A stretch of 64,000 nucleotides of DNA, taken from NCBI GenBank assembly GCA_965153455.1, contig OZ234496.1:12640304-12704303 (forward strand), in the 5' to 3' direction. This stretch comes from Sphagnum compactum. Taxonomy: Eukaryota > Bryophyta > Sphagnopsida > Sphagnales. Below are positions 24,316-36,924 of the stretch, piece after piece; positions within the stretch are counted from its first letter, which is position 1; the number at the start of each line of letters is the position of its first letter. Below the pieces are notes generated by a model. It was not told the DNA's origin, ran no database searches, and saw nothing but the letters and a program-made list of their open reading frames with translations. The position numbers and the translations under genes were made by a program.

Positions 24316-27300
24316 TATATATGTGTTTGCACGTCCTGCAACAACAGGGAGCGTTAAGATAATCGCTCGGTTTTGTTTTAGACTTCATGAAACCCAAATA
24401 TTAAGTTTTGGAATGTACTTTTTTGTGTGTGTGTTTTTTTTTATAATTGCCTGGTATTGATTGACCAAAGAGAAGTGTGTGATGTTTTAGGGCTAGCTTA
24501 ATCCCTATGGAGCAATTTTCCAAACTAGAAAAAGATGAGGTTTAGCAGTTTACACTAGTGCAGTGCATCTCTGGCAGTGCTTCTTAATATGTGACCCTGC
24601 AAAAATATTTCTCTTCTCACATCCAAGTTTAGTTATTTCCTTTTTTTTCCAACCCCAGCCATAAAATTACAACTGGGATTGCAAATAGGTGGGAAACTAC
24701 TAACAGCAAATCAGCTGGACCAATCATGAAATCAGCTGGACCAATCATTATGATTGGCTAATCAGAAACATGGAGCAGCAGCAGTGAGATCACATTTATT
24801 ACACTCTTCTCTAGCAGGCAAAATATTTTGAAAAAATATTTCCATATTTTTGGCTAGCTACTGGAACTTGTCATAAAAAAATTGGCAATTTGGACCAAAA
24901 TTCTTTTTCAAAATCTGGCGAATTCGGGCCACTTTTTTCATTAAAATCCTTTGTATAGGTTGAAATCATATTTTTCAGGTCAAACTTTGGCAAAATTTCA
25001 CCCAAAAAAATTGATGCTTCTAAAGGTTGAAAAGGAACATTCGGAAATGATGAGATTTTCAAGAAACATACAAGCCAAGAAGGAAATAAATAAATAAACA
25101 AAAATTTAACAAATAGGTGTGTGAAAGTTGTGTGATGTAAATTACAAGAAGGTTTTATTTCAACTTTCTAATAGAGCTTCACACGTGTAACCTATGTGAA
25201 CTTTTCAATAAGGAAATTCAATGGAGGACAAAATGTTATGTGATCCAAACACTAAGATGAATTTGCTAAATATATTGAGGTAGTGTTGAAAAGATTATTT
25301 CACCAAATCATTAAAGTGGGCCTTTTTCCTTAGATGAATATTTATCTTTGTTACACTTCAATGTTCAAAAAAAGTTATGCATTTTGACTAATAAATATGT
25401 GTAAGTATTATTTTAAAATTGAAGCCATATTTTTTTATTCCACATGTGACTATAAAATTGCTTGAAACAATAAACTATTGAAAAGGATAATGGTTTCATA
25501 ATAGAAAGGTGAAAAGAAAGTTTTAGCATTTTTGTTACATCACATGTTGAAGATGTTGTAACGAAAAGAATGGGGAACACAAGATCACACAATGAATATG
25601 TCAATCGTCAAACCAAACTTTCGGGATTTGCAAATGAATGAATCATTCAAATTAAAACAAAGTTGACAAATTGATTAAGCACCTAACTGCATCTCCAATA
25701 GAATTTAATCTATCGATCATTAGAGATTAAATCATTCCAATTTCCTCTCATGGAGTTCAACTAGTCTTTTCATGGCAATCTCATCATGACAAATACCCCA
25801 ACACACATATAATCATTTCCCACTAGAACAAACCAAAACATATCCCCCACAAATGTATAAGAAAATAAATGTGTAATTAAAAGATCCCATGGTTTCATAC
25901 TTGCCCCATGTCAACACAACCCTCCCAACACAATTGATAACTTCCTCACATAAGGAATTAATAAACAAGTTTTCCAAACTTGGCCCAAGAAGTTTGACAA
26001 AGATGATGCAACAATTTAAATAATTATTCAATAGAATCCCTAATCAAGCCTTTCTAGAATGAGACCTCACTTCCAAGCTTTCATACTAATAAGTATTTTC
26101 TTCTTAACAGCAAACTCAACCTCCTCAGAATCAGTGGAGCATCCCACACATCATAATTGGCTTGCCATCTGACTGCTCTTGAAACCTTTAGGGTTTTTCA
26201 TCACATCCTTGATCTCGAGCATTACAGTCTATTTTTTAACCTATATTGCTTCCATTACAATTGATGGCATAGTGAAAAGTCATCGGTGTCACAATGACAT
26301 AAAGTTTTGAACCAAGGGGCATTCTTCCCCCATCAATTGAAAATGTAATCCTAACTCACAACAATAGCCAAAAAAACTTAAAACCAATGATCAACAATCA
26401 CATATAAACAACAACTAGATTCCATGTACTTAGTTCTACCACTTGCACTACATTAAGGACCTATTCATATAGTCCTTTCTTCGACCTCCATAATTCATTT
26501 TCACCAAATCTAACTTCGAAACCACCAGTTCCCCCCAACAATGAAGATAACCAAACAAACACCAAACATCAAGCACCATCATAACAAGAAATCACAAAAA
26601 CCAAACTACCACACTTAATTCGCAACAAACAAAGAACACAAATGCAAAGCAAATAGTAGCAATCTACAACACATTTTCCCTTCACCAACAACTGTTAAAA
26701 TTTTGTCATGTACCATATTCAATGGTCAATAGTGTTATATCATTGATTAAGGGTTTCATCCCCCTTCACTTTTCATCACGTTGTCTTTTTGGAAAACACT
26801 TTATTCTTCAAATATACAAACCAAATAACAAATAGACAAACAAAGAAACTTTTATTATGTTCTTGGGATCTTTTAACATTGTTTTATTTTCAACATTTTG
26901 ATCAATCTTGGGTCAAACACCCAATTTGGTTTTTCACCTTGCCAATTTTGCAAGCTTGATTGTTATGTATCAACTATTGCATTTTATGTATACAATAGAT
27001 TTTCAAGGGTGCAATGCCCTATTAACAAGGCCTTCTCAATCATAAGATGAGCTCTATGTGTTGAAAGGCTATGACCAATTGAGATCAATGGATAAAATTT
27101 GTTGCCATAACAACCCCTTCCCATCCCACAAGCATAAAAAAAGAATAACAAATTAAATTTGGCACCAATAAGTAATTTTGTAATTGGAATATGGTTATAT
27201 CAATTTCTGAATTAAACGTTAGATTTTTTTTCCCCTATTTGTCAAAATGAAAATTTACACAAGACAAATTCAAGGGAGGAAAAATTAATAGTTTAGATTA

Positions 27301-27325
27301 AAACAATTCATATGGGGATGGTGAT
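24316..27325. other. AT-rich intergenic DNA
   Basis: No gene was recognised. A direct duplication of AATCAGCTGGACCAATCAT lies at about 24708-24749 and gives several CCAAT motifs near each other. Short open frames (for example 24871-25101 and 25813-26031 on the minus strand) have no recognisable domain. Confidence 0.45.
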
Positions 27326-28217
27326 TGACGTACCCCCACACTCCTTGGTAAACTCAATAACGAATCAAAATATGAAAACAACGAAGGATAAGGAGTTGGG
27401 GTACGTTCCATAATTCGTAACACTTCCGAGGTAGAGGGGCGTGCTGGAGCTCAGGGATGGGGATTAAGATGAATGACAAGCGGGTCAATTATTCACATGG
27501 ACCTGCACAAACCAAACAACAAGTTGGTTAGTGCATAGTTGGAGCACTTTTGGTGCAGAACGAATCATGGGCAAACACGGACTCACAATACTCATCACGG
27601 CCTGGATTTGGGGGAAGTCATCACCTTCTCACTTATAGTATTCTCTGTGCCTGGCCACGAGGCTAACACCCAAATGTCATTTTGTCTCGAGACTCCGAAA
27701 TTCCCGAAATTGGACTCCTGCGACTTTGGAGGCCCATAACTTTTTTTGTAGACCTTCGATTGAGGTGAGGTCTGAAAAAAAGTTGTAGATCTCATCGAGA
27801 GCTTTCCAACGATATGTGAAATGCCACCTGCACGCAAGTAAATCAGAGCGATTCTTGATTTTTAATGGTCGGGAGTCAAATTGGCAATTTGATTCCCAAC
27901 CCTTCTTTTGATCATAACTTGTGTTTTAAGTACCCCAAATGGGTAATGAAATCTCACTTTAGACATTTACATTCCAAGAGTTTTTCAATGGTATTAAAAA
28001 CTCTTCAATCCAATGAATTTTGACCCCTGCAATTGCTCTCTAAATATTCGAAAGTCCATCGGGACTCAAATTCCCAAAGTGGGAGCTCACTTGGGAATGT
28101 GGGGGTTCATTCCCTCACACTCTCATACATTCCCAGGAACATGAAGTGTGACTCTCGGGCTTCACTCTTGGCCTTCACCTTTGCAAGCCCTTGATAGCCC
28201 AAGCTAGGGTTGCAACA
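27326..28217. mobile_element. Divergent solo LTR related to the Ty3 element
   Basis: The segment starts TGACG and ends GTTGCAACA. Along its length it follows the order of the two LTRs at 54.5 and 60.7 kb: GTAGAGGGGCGTGCT, then the GGGGGAAG(T/C)CA-CACCTTC stretch, GAGCTTTCCAACG, GGTCGGGAGTCAAATTGGC and the TTTTGACCCC stretch. The flanks are GTGAT and ATGAT, one mismatch from a 5-bp target duplication. No internal region is attached, so this is a solo LTR left by recombination, from a cousin of the intact element. Confidence 0.8.
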
Positions 28218-29210
28218 ATGATTTTTCATATATGTACATTATTGTGCATCAACAATTTAATTCAAAACAAAAAAATGCAAACAAATACGATTTTTTTTGA
28301 ATAAATTAAATAAATGAAAATTGTAAGAAAAAAACTTGAAATTGAAAAATACAAAGTTTGATTATTAAATTAAGTACGTATCAAGGAAGCTAAAAATGAA
28401 GATTAGTTGTTCAAACTTGAAAGAGGATAAAAGGCGGGAAAGAATGATTGTTCTTAATCAACTTTTAGTTAAATAAATTTAAATAAAATAATATTGAACA
28501 ATGGACAACCACATGTAAATGATGTTAATAAGTGTATAAAAAAATAAAACAATTTGAAACCTACTATGGGTTAGCCTTATTCTAATTCCCAAAATTTTGG
28601 CAGATGAAATTTAAAATCAAAAATTTGAAATGATTGTGAGAGTTTCATTCACCAAATTTGAGGGCAAAATAATACTCATTGGCATATTCCTATATTGGTT
28701 TTAATGTGTACACATATATAATAAAATATTGATTCGAAAATTATATTTCCTATTTTTTTTGTGGTTAGATTTGGCTAAATCTTCCTAAAGATGATTGCCA
28801 TTTTTGTACATCTTCTTATTTTTTATCATCATTTATGATACAAAAGGAACTCCTCAAATTTTTTGTTAGGGAATGCAAGTCTTAAATTGGAGATAATTTC
28901 CCCACATTTTTTGTTTTATTAAAATGCTGATAAATGTTTAAATTATCAATAGTATCCCATACCTTTGAATAAAGAACCATGTTGCAATGGTTAAAAATTA
29001 ATTCCATGGGTACAAGGTTTTGGATTCGAATGTTTTTCTTCCAAATGATCGTGTTCTTTCCTAGATGGTTTTGTCAAACCTTTCTTTTAATATTAATTTT
29101 TTTTCCACAAAAGACATTTTTTTCCTCTACAACTTCTTCAAAGCTTTCCGCAAATGACTTTCTTGGATGAAACCTTCAAACAAGCTATTCAAATTGTTGG
29201 AATGTGCAAC
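28218..29210. other. AT-rich intergenic DNA with minisatellite-related fragment
   Basis: At about 28763-28840 there is an inverted, diverged copy of the 3' end of the 16.6-17.1 kb minisatellite (TTTGGCTAAATCTTCCT followed by GATGATTGCCATTTTTGTA). A tRNA-like A/B box pair (TTGCAATGGTTAAA at 28982 and GGATTCGAATG at 29022) is another SINE-type candidate. No gene was recognised. Confidence 0.4.
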
Positions 29211-29214
29211 TTGG

Positions 29215-29572
29215 GCCCCCTCACCCACCAAGTTGCCTAAGGGGGAAACAATTTGAAGGACAAGGGGAATTAGGTTAATGTGTTCCCAAGGAGTTTTGCT
29301 ACATTTCACTAATGAAAGCATCCATCCCCACTTCCCATCCCAAGTTGCCTACAAATCTCAAAAATAACTCCATAGGGAAAAGGTGAATTGGGCCCATGTT
29401 TTTCCCAAGGAGCTTGGTTACAATTCCTTGTGAAAAGCATCCATCCATGTGCATTTGGCATCACTTTGTTTGCCAAGTTGCCCACATCAAAGAAAAAAAA
29501 ACCAAGTCCCCTAGGAAGAAGGGGAATTGTTGACATGCTTTCTTTGGAGAGCTTCATTACAATGCTTTAAAA
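29215..29572 (+). repeat. Three diverged tandem copies of a ~110-130 bp unit
   Basis: Units are marked by AAGTTGCC near 29231, 29342 and 29474. Each is followed by a GGGGAATT- or GTGAATT-type stretch, a TTCCCAAGGAG- or TTTGGAGAG-type stretch and then an ATTACAAT- or ACATTTCA-type end. The copies are well diverged. The only open frames here are minus-strand by-products. Confidence 0.55.
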
Positions 29573-29584
29573 GTTCTAGAAGGT

Positions 29585-29912
29585 TACATAATGGATAAAA
29601 TGTCACTTCATTTTTTCAATTTTGATAATTTATTCATTATGTTTCAAACTTTTCATCTATTGTATAATTTTTCATCCAATATGCAACCTTTTTTCAAAAA
29701 AAATCATTCATTTTGCAACTTTTCCTTAAGTTTTAATCCATTTTAAAATCTTAATCCCTCAAATTTCCATCCATTATGCAAAATTCTTCACTAATTTTTC
29801 ATTTGTCATACAATTTTTCATTTCTGCTACAACCTTATTTCCCAATGTTTCAATCATTTTACAAGCTTCAAAGCAAAGTTTCTTGACTTTTTCATCCATT
29901 ATGCAACCTTCT
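29585..29912 (+). repeat. Degenerate array around TTTTCATCCATTATGCAAC
   Basis: Roughly ten imperfect recurrences of a 19-base motif resembling TTTTCATCCATTATGCAAC, spaced about 30-40 bases apart. It is an old, heavily mutated short tandem array. Confidence 0.5.
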
Positions 29913-32900
29913 TAAATTCTATAACATTTCACACAAATTAATTTTTAATGAAGGTTACAAAAATAAAAATGATATTCAACTTTAAAGGGGAAAAGGTGTT
30001 TTACATGGTCAAACAACACATCATCACACAAAACATTGCTTGACAGGAAATTGTTACATTGTCCCACAAGGGAATGGTTGGGAAACACTCGTTGCCTAAC
30101 CAAGAAAAGAAGGCTTTCTTGGGGTAACTTGTGTGAACCATTCTTCCAAATTGGGGGAATTATGGGCCAAGCATTCCCTTTAAAGAACTTGGGGAATGGG
30201 CCAACCATCCCACGACCATGGTTTTTTGTTTCAATTTTGTGATATGAAAAATTTGGTGATTTTTTCCAAAAATAGAAAAATAATCAAATTACATCACAAA
30301 ATTGAAGTTTTCCAAAAAAAAATCCCAATTTTTTTGTCAGAAAAATGATAGGAATTGTCCCAAAAAAATATTGGCCTAGAACCTTGACCCAACCAACCAT
30401 TCTTCCACCAAGGAAAGGTTCACCCAAGTTGCTTAAGGAGAGCTATCATCTTCTTTCTCTTGCCATGGATGAAAGTTATTTAGAAAAAGATGGGTGTAAA
30501 AATATTTGAACCTTGATTGTCCCACATATTGAAGAAGAGTTCAACCACTTTGTATGATGTCACAATCTAAAAAGAAAAGTCATTTTAGTTAATACTTAAA
30601 GTAATATTCATAATTGATGTATAAGAAAATTTTGATTTTTTATTGGGCATCAACGTCACACATGTGTACTTTTGTGTTGTAGATCAAGTTACATTTAATT
30701 CATTATTTATGTTCAGAGTTTTCCTTCCTTCGCTATCCCAAAGTGTGGGCAAAAGATTACTTTGTTTTACAATGAATTTTCAATAAGTTACAATAATCTA
30801 GAGGAAAATTGTGGTTTTAAAGTGCAAAATCTCACCATTTTTGAAAAATCATGCATAAAAGGATATTACACGAAATGTCCTCACATTATGGATGATGTTC
30901 ATTTGCCTTGAGTTATTTTGTAATGTTTGAAAATATGATTACAATGCTAGAGGCATGCACATATCTCCACCTTGAAAGTAAGAAGAATTCATTAGACAAT
31001 GATGATAACTAATTCCAACACCTTGGTCTGTTGCATTTGTGTTGCACATTATAAGTATGGCAAGGCAAATAGATTATATAATTAAGGAAAGGGATTTTTG
31101 CACAAGTGACCAAACCATAAGCTATCAAGGTGCAACCAACTAAAGCATAGGTTTAAGCACAACCAAGGAAGGCAAAAACATCTAAACGTTAGAATGTGAA
31201 TTGCCACATGAGTTGCCACACCCACTAGTGTGATTGTAGGGACTACCTATTGTGACCACAAATTGCCAATAGGATTTAGGTGTCATGGGCAAGATCATTT
31301 GGTCAGAAATTAACAAAACACTAACATGCATAGATATTTACCCTTTTGAGTTGAGAATAATGGCAAATGCCTAGATAAATTCATTGGTAAATTATGTAGT
31401 GTAAATAATCATAACATACTTCCAATTTTAGAAGAAAACATTACAATAGATCTTGTCCTTTTCACTATTTTTTTGAATAAAAATTTCAGTCAAAACATAC
31501 ATTATATTTCTTTTGGCTTAATCAAAACGAACGAGTCATAACTTAAACCAATAGTTTGCTAACATTTTACTCATTGGCATGTGATTGATCATGACTAAAA
31601 TTTGTCATGTTTGTTTTGCTAAGTAGAGTTAATTAACGTGGCAATATTTTTATTATTAAAATTATTATATAAAAAATTAATATATATTTTTTCGAAGGTT
31701 TGAAATTTTGAAATCTACAAATTACAAAAGTTATTTGTTGCTCCAAACTAGGATTTCAATTTTTAATTTTTTAAGAATTTCTTGATAGGACTACCAATAA
31801 GTGGTTACTTTGCAACCCATCATTAGACCAAGATTGGGGTATGCAAATCCTTAACCATTGAACCACAACTTCACGTGGTGATAAATCTTTTCAATGCATA
31901 AATATAAACACATGTATGTTTTGAATTTCAAGCATGTTATTAATTTCATAACAATGTATGAATAATTATAGTAATTTTAGTACTTATCTAAAAATTCAAA
32001 CATAATCTTAATTTGAATCTTAATTACTTAGGTTAAATAAAAAATAAAATAAAACATAAATTTACATATTTCAAAAATCATCATGTAATTTAATTTTATG
32101 ATTTGTTGATTGATCGTTTGATCAATTAATACTTAAATTTCATAATGAATCAAAATCTACATGTGAAAATCTACAATCAATTTCATACCCCCCCCCCCCC
32201 CCCACACACACACAATTTCATTATTTTTTTTATAGTAATGGGTTTATTTCAAATTCAAAAATGTGACATTGATTTAAAATATTATTATTTCAAAATTTTC
32301 AACGTAATGTCTTTAAGTTTATGATAAAGAAATATAAAAATAACCCTTTTTCCCCAGCTTACGAAGCTATTTTGTCAAAATCCTTAGATCATTTCATATG
32401 TGAAGTACATAATTATTATAAGTTGGTTATAAAATTTCATAGGTTTTTAAATTCATATTTATATTTAATTAAAAAATTTAGGGACATTATATACATTACG
32501 TCACATAAGATAGTAAATGCAGTACATTTTAGTCACAATGTCATATAAAACTTGATAGAATAACATATTTTAATCACAATAGTCATACATCATGTGACAT
32601 GTCATTGTCCTTGTTATTTTTTTGTGATTAAATTCAATCATGAGGCTAACATTACAATCACCATGTGGATTTGTCATGGTCCGCATGTTGGTAGTAATGT
32701 TCATTTGATTAAATGTTTTTTTTAACTTAGTCAAATTAAACATTGTTAATTTGAGTTAATCAAAAGGAACAAAATTAATTATGTTAATCAACTTGAAATG
32801 ATGATATAACTATCTTAGTCACAAGGGGGTGATGAAATAAACATGCTTTTGTTGTAGTGCAATAATGGTTTCAATTTGAATGAATTTTTTTGATTTCAAT

Positions 32901-33129
32901 AGAAAGTTTTTATTGCAAACTTGATACAACTTATTCCACAACATTATTGACTTCTATTACAAGTGTAATTCAAGTTCAAAAACAATTGCCCTTCAAAAGT
33001 CATTTGACCCATTGATGTTCAATCAAGTTTTGTTGCAAAACAAGATAGACATATGCATTTTCAAGACCTTGTGTGCCTTCAATGATAGCACGGAAGGTCA
33101 CACACCTCTTTTGATTGAACCTTATTGCT
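29913..33129. other. AT-rich intergenic DNA
   Basis: No gene was recognised. A minus-strand tRNA-like pair lies at 31808-31865 (A-box side TGGTTCAATGGTTAAGG, B-box side GGGTTGCAAAG), a SINE candidate. A pure C run followed by an AC run lies at about 32188-32214. Confidence 0.45.
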
Positions 33130-33790
33130 AGGTTCAAACACATTTTTAACGCCACAATTCATCTCATATTTGATCATCATGTTGTGAAAGATATTACATG
33201 TAAACCTAACGTTAGAAATTGTATCAAGATACCATTGTCTTGAAGAATTTTGGATGATTGCCTAGATATTTTGTGTAAAAATTTACCAAAACATCCCTCC
33301 ACATCTTTCTTTATTACTTCTTGAAGCTTATTGAAACAATGCACAATGCGGCCTTTTCATCTTGGGGTTTGTGTATTGATTGGACAAAACACTAAAACTT
33401 GGATAAATTTAAATGCAAGTCAAAACAATGTGGATAAATGTTGCCCTCGATAACAAAATAAATTCGCATCATGTGCATCACCACCCAAAGAATTTCAAAT
33501 CAATGGAGACTTATGGAACACATTTATTTCATCATTAATTCTAAGAGTGCCAAAGAATGCATGTCAAATCCATAAGCTGTAATTAACAACAATTTCAAGA
33601 ATGATGCTTTCATTACCATCCTTGTTAGTGAAGTGACCATGCCATATAATCGGGTAGTTCTTTCATTTGTAATGCATGAAATGAAATTGATGATTGCAAA
33701 CATATTGGGACATTCTTTGTCCTTATTGGTCTTCAATTGACGTGCAATGTCAACTATAGTTGGTTTTACAAATATTCATCTTGAAAGCAA
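33130..33790 (-). pseudogene. PIF/Harbinger-type transposase relic
   Basis: Read on the minus strand in one main frame with stops and slips, the segment follows the plant PIF/Harbinger DDE nuclease. In order it shows IILEIVVNYSLWI (33560-33610), HAFFGTL (about 33543-33562), INVFHKSPLI (about 33505-33532), LQEVIKKDVEGCFG (about 33288-33330) and a degraded HNMMIKYE end (about 33163-33188). The family normally reads close to this order around its catalytic acidic residues. Numerous stops make it inactive. No inverted repeats were located. Confidence 0.7.
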
Positions 33791-34558
33791 CAACAAATTG
33801 TTTCATGGACTACATAACCATGTTTTCTCCCAACCTACAATTTGTTCATCAATTGCATTCACAACCACACCATATATTACAAGCCTTCAATTGTTGCAAT
33901 GTAGTTTTTAATGTTTAATTATCCAAAGAAACACACATACTCTACAAACCTAACCATAATTATGAGAAATAATGATTTTTTTCATCTTGGAATGCTTCAT
34001 AAACATCTTGTCACTGTAGAGACGAATCGCTAATGTTGTCTTTCTAGATCCTCTTATGACTTGTTTGATTTCCTTTCAACAAGTTTGGAAATCTCCATTG
34101 TCTAGAATCACCAAACCTTTTGTTTACTTACACAAGTTATTCACATTGGAAATACATTTGAAATTTTTGACCATTTATCCTAAAACTATTGCTTCCATCA
34201 TGTAGCACTTTTGTGCGACTCTAGACATGGGGGGAGATTGTAAAATGCAAGAAAACTACACATTGGACAACAAGACTTTGCCACTAGGAGATTCTATTAC
34301 TTTGTGATGCATAACAACTATGTATAGGAAAAAGGTCTATCAACTAGAGAACACCTTTCAAATTGTGTAAGTTACTATTCTTGTGATATCATTGCAACAG
34401 AAGCGAACATGATTTCTTCAACCAAGTGAGGGACCAAAATATACAAAGAAAACAAATGTGACGATGCTTTATGAAGGGAGAGACATATTGGCATAAACTT
34501 CTCTTAATGGTATCCAAAATTACATCAAAAGTAATTTTGATGTAATTTTATGTCTATT
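33791..34558. other. AT-rich intergenic DNA
   Basis: It may contain the eroded N-terminal half of the adjacent PIF/Harbinger relic, but I could not recognise any motif. Nothing else was seen. Confidence 0.4.
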
Positions 34559-34840
34559 AAAAGACTTGGCTAAAATTTATGTCAATTATTACAAGAGAGT
34601 ACCTTATGCAGTGGAAATGGGTCCAATGGCACAAGAATAGTACCTTTTGTGTAAGGTTCACTATCGCAGGTGGCCCTTACAGAAACCCCTCTATAGATAA
34701 AGACCCTGGCTGAAATTCTGTCAGTTGTACAAGATGGTACTTTACAGTGTGGAAATGGCGCCAAAGTCATGCAAATAGCACCTTATGAGTAAATCTCAAC
34801 ATCTCAAAGGGGGCCTTACAAGATCTCTAGGGGCCTTATG
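34559..34840 (+). repeat. Two tandem copies of a ~139-bp unit
   Basis: AAAGAC.TGGCT starts copies at about 34560 and 34699. Both continue through GTCA(A/G)TT.TACAAGA, a (T/A)GTGGAAATGG stretch and a (A/G)TA(G)CACCTT-type stretch. They are diverged by substitutions and small indels. Confidence 0.65.
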
Positions 34841-34901
34841 CTTTGTAATGTGCTACCTCTTTCCTATTGGGGAATGACTTCTAGCCACGTCCTCGATGAT
34901 T

Positions 34902-35104
34902 GGTTAAGGCCGTAGGAAGGAGCTGTTTATGGCCGTTGGAAGGGCTGCTTAAGGCCGTAGCAAGGGGCTGCTTAAGACAGTTGGAAGGGGCTGGTTAAGG
35001 CCGTAGGAAGGAGCTGTTTAAGGCCTTTGGAAGGGCTGCTTAAGGCCGTAGCAAGGGGCTGCTTAAGACAGTTGGAAGGGGCTGGTTAAGGCCGTAGGAA
35101 GGGC
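34902..35104 (+). repeat. 91-bp higher-order tandem repeat upstream of EMC5
   Basis: GGTTAAGGCCGTAGGAAGG begins copies at 34902, 34993 and 35084, an exact 91-base period, giving about 2.2 copies. Each unit is itself built of about three 30-base subunits of the form GGCCGT(A/T)G(G/C)AAGGGGCTG(C/G)TTAA. The block ends about 230 bases before the EMC5 start codon and is far more GC-rich than its surroundings. Confidence 0.88.
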
Positions 35105-35335
35105 CGGTCCGGGGATTTGGGGGCGAAGGCGCTTTGGTTGCTGTTTTGCGTGTCCGTTTTGGAGCTTTCGCGAGACGATTTCCATGCTCAGATTCAACGA
35201 CGAGTCTTCAAACTCATTTCCGGAGAAGGATTTTCGAAGTGGGTTCCGAGGATTTTCGCCAGAGCTGTCTCACCCCAACTCTGGAAGCAGACAGAGTCGA
35301 TAGAACAGGAAGGAGGGAGGGAGGCAGGGAGAGAG

Positions 35336-36924
35336 ATGGCGGGAGCAGATATGGCGGTAGGAATTCTTGGTGCATTGGTGCTAGCACATGCAGCTTACAT
35401 CACCATTCTCTGTATGTTTCTCCTCTCCTTCTCTTGTCGTGCTTGTCGTCGTCGTTGTTGTTGTTGTTTTGCTTCTTTGTTCCCACACCCCACCCAAATC
35501 ACGAAACCCTAGCTAGGGTAGTCTTGAGACCTGTTCCGTGCAGCAGCGGCACCTAAGGCATTGCTGCGTCTGTTTCAATATGAAGGAAGCAAGTCTGAAG
35601 GGTTGTGTGTACAGTTCCGTCGCAACGTGCTTGCAACTCATGGTGGAGCTTTTCTCCAAGGGCGGATTTGCTTGGGCATGTGTTTTGCTCATGTAGGTCT
35701 TTTAGGGTTACGAGAACATGAGACAGAATTCTTGAGCATATTGGAGCTCCATAGTAACTGTAAGGATGACTGGGGAGGAAGAAAGGGACTTCGCTTTTTT
35801 GCTCTACTGCACCACAGTAAAGGGTTTGCTACCAAATGTTTTCCTCCTTCTGTGCTGTGGTTTCTTTCTTCTGTGCTTTACAGATTGTATGTCCGGTCTC
35901 TCTGCTTGGTAGATTGGTGATGCAGCTGTTGCCCGCCCTCCCCTTCTAGGATTTCTCTGTTTGGTAGCTTAGACAGCAGGGGCAGTAACTTTGGATGTTA
36001 TGGGTGGTTTTGGCATATCAGATAGAGGGGACTTGAAGATCAAGGAGGAAGAGTTTGTGCATCCGCCAATACAGGTGAATATCCACATCTCCTTCTTCCA
36101 ATTTTGACTTTTCTTTTTGTGATTACAGTTTTTCAGTTTAGCGTAGAGAGTAAATTGGTGGGAGTCGACAATTTACGCAGGAATCAAACAATCTGCAGAC
36201 TACTAGTGACAGTAGCCCAGCTTTTTGCTTTGGGTATGCATTCACTGCTGCCTTCACATTTAGCACAGGAAGTAATGGTGGGGAAGGCTGTCACTAAGAG
36301 TGTTCTTGCTCTTGCTTGGGTTTCATCTGGTCCTCCTAACATCTTTGTGTTGCAGTTAGGGTTATTGTTTAGCAAAGATGTTGGGCAAGTTGTTGATCTG
36401 CTGTTTTGTTGAAACGGAAAGAAGGAATGACTAGTGGTTGCAGGCCACTGGCTTCAGTTTTTGGTGGAGGACATGATGGTGATGGTGATGGTGTTGTTTT
36501 CACTTTCTTTTATGGCAGGTGTGGATTGAAGTTTTGATCAGCTTGGTGCTTTGTCTCTGGGCTGCTCTCAGAGTGCCTGGAACTTTCCTTCCTATTTTGC
36601 CAGATTCAAAAGAAAACAGGTAATGCTTGAACCTCCTTTTGCTGTGGTTAGATTGGCCTTTGTATCCTGGAAGCATGTTTGAGGCCTGCTTGAAGTGTTT
36701 TTAGTAAGGTTTTGTGTGTATTGCAAAAACTTTTGGTGACTTGGATACTGCTGAATTTACTTTATCTTGGTGTGATGAGTATCAAGGCTTAACATCACAT
36801 AATGCATTGCCTTTCTGTGTTTTGTAGGGTGGTGGCACTTCCTGCCAATTTAGACTTCATCACTTTCAACCATCGGGGCAAGCTTTTTGCCCCTGAACTA
36901 GAAGCTAAGTTCACAAAAAGCTGA
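35336..36924 (+). CDS. EMC5: ER membrane protein complex subunit 5 (membrane magnesium transporter family), 4 exons
   Basis: Exons are 35336-35411, 36022-36074, 36519-36619 and 36828-36924. All introns are GT..AG, and the joined frame is 108 codons plus TGA; plant EMC5 proteins are close to this length. Two hydrophobic segments lie at residues 7-25 and about 46-62. The conserved core runs AAYITILYRGDLK, EEEF, CLWAALRVPGTFLPI and FNHRGKLF. EMC5 is a core subunit of the ER membrane complex, which inserts tail-anchored and multipass proteins; the family was earlier described as Mg2+ transporters (MMgT). A second in-frame ATG at 35351 would shorten the N-terminus by five residues. The three introns (610, 444 and 208 bases) hold no other gene. 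It is probably intact and expressed. Confidence 0.93.

Noticed and set aside
35561-35920. 119-residue open frame
   Set aside because: It falls inside EMC5 intron 1, has no domain, and is explained by less AT-rich intron sequence.
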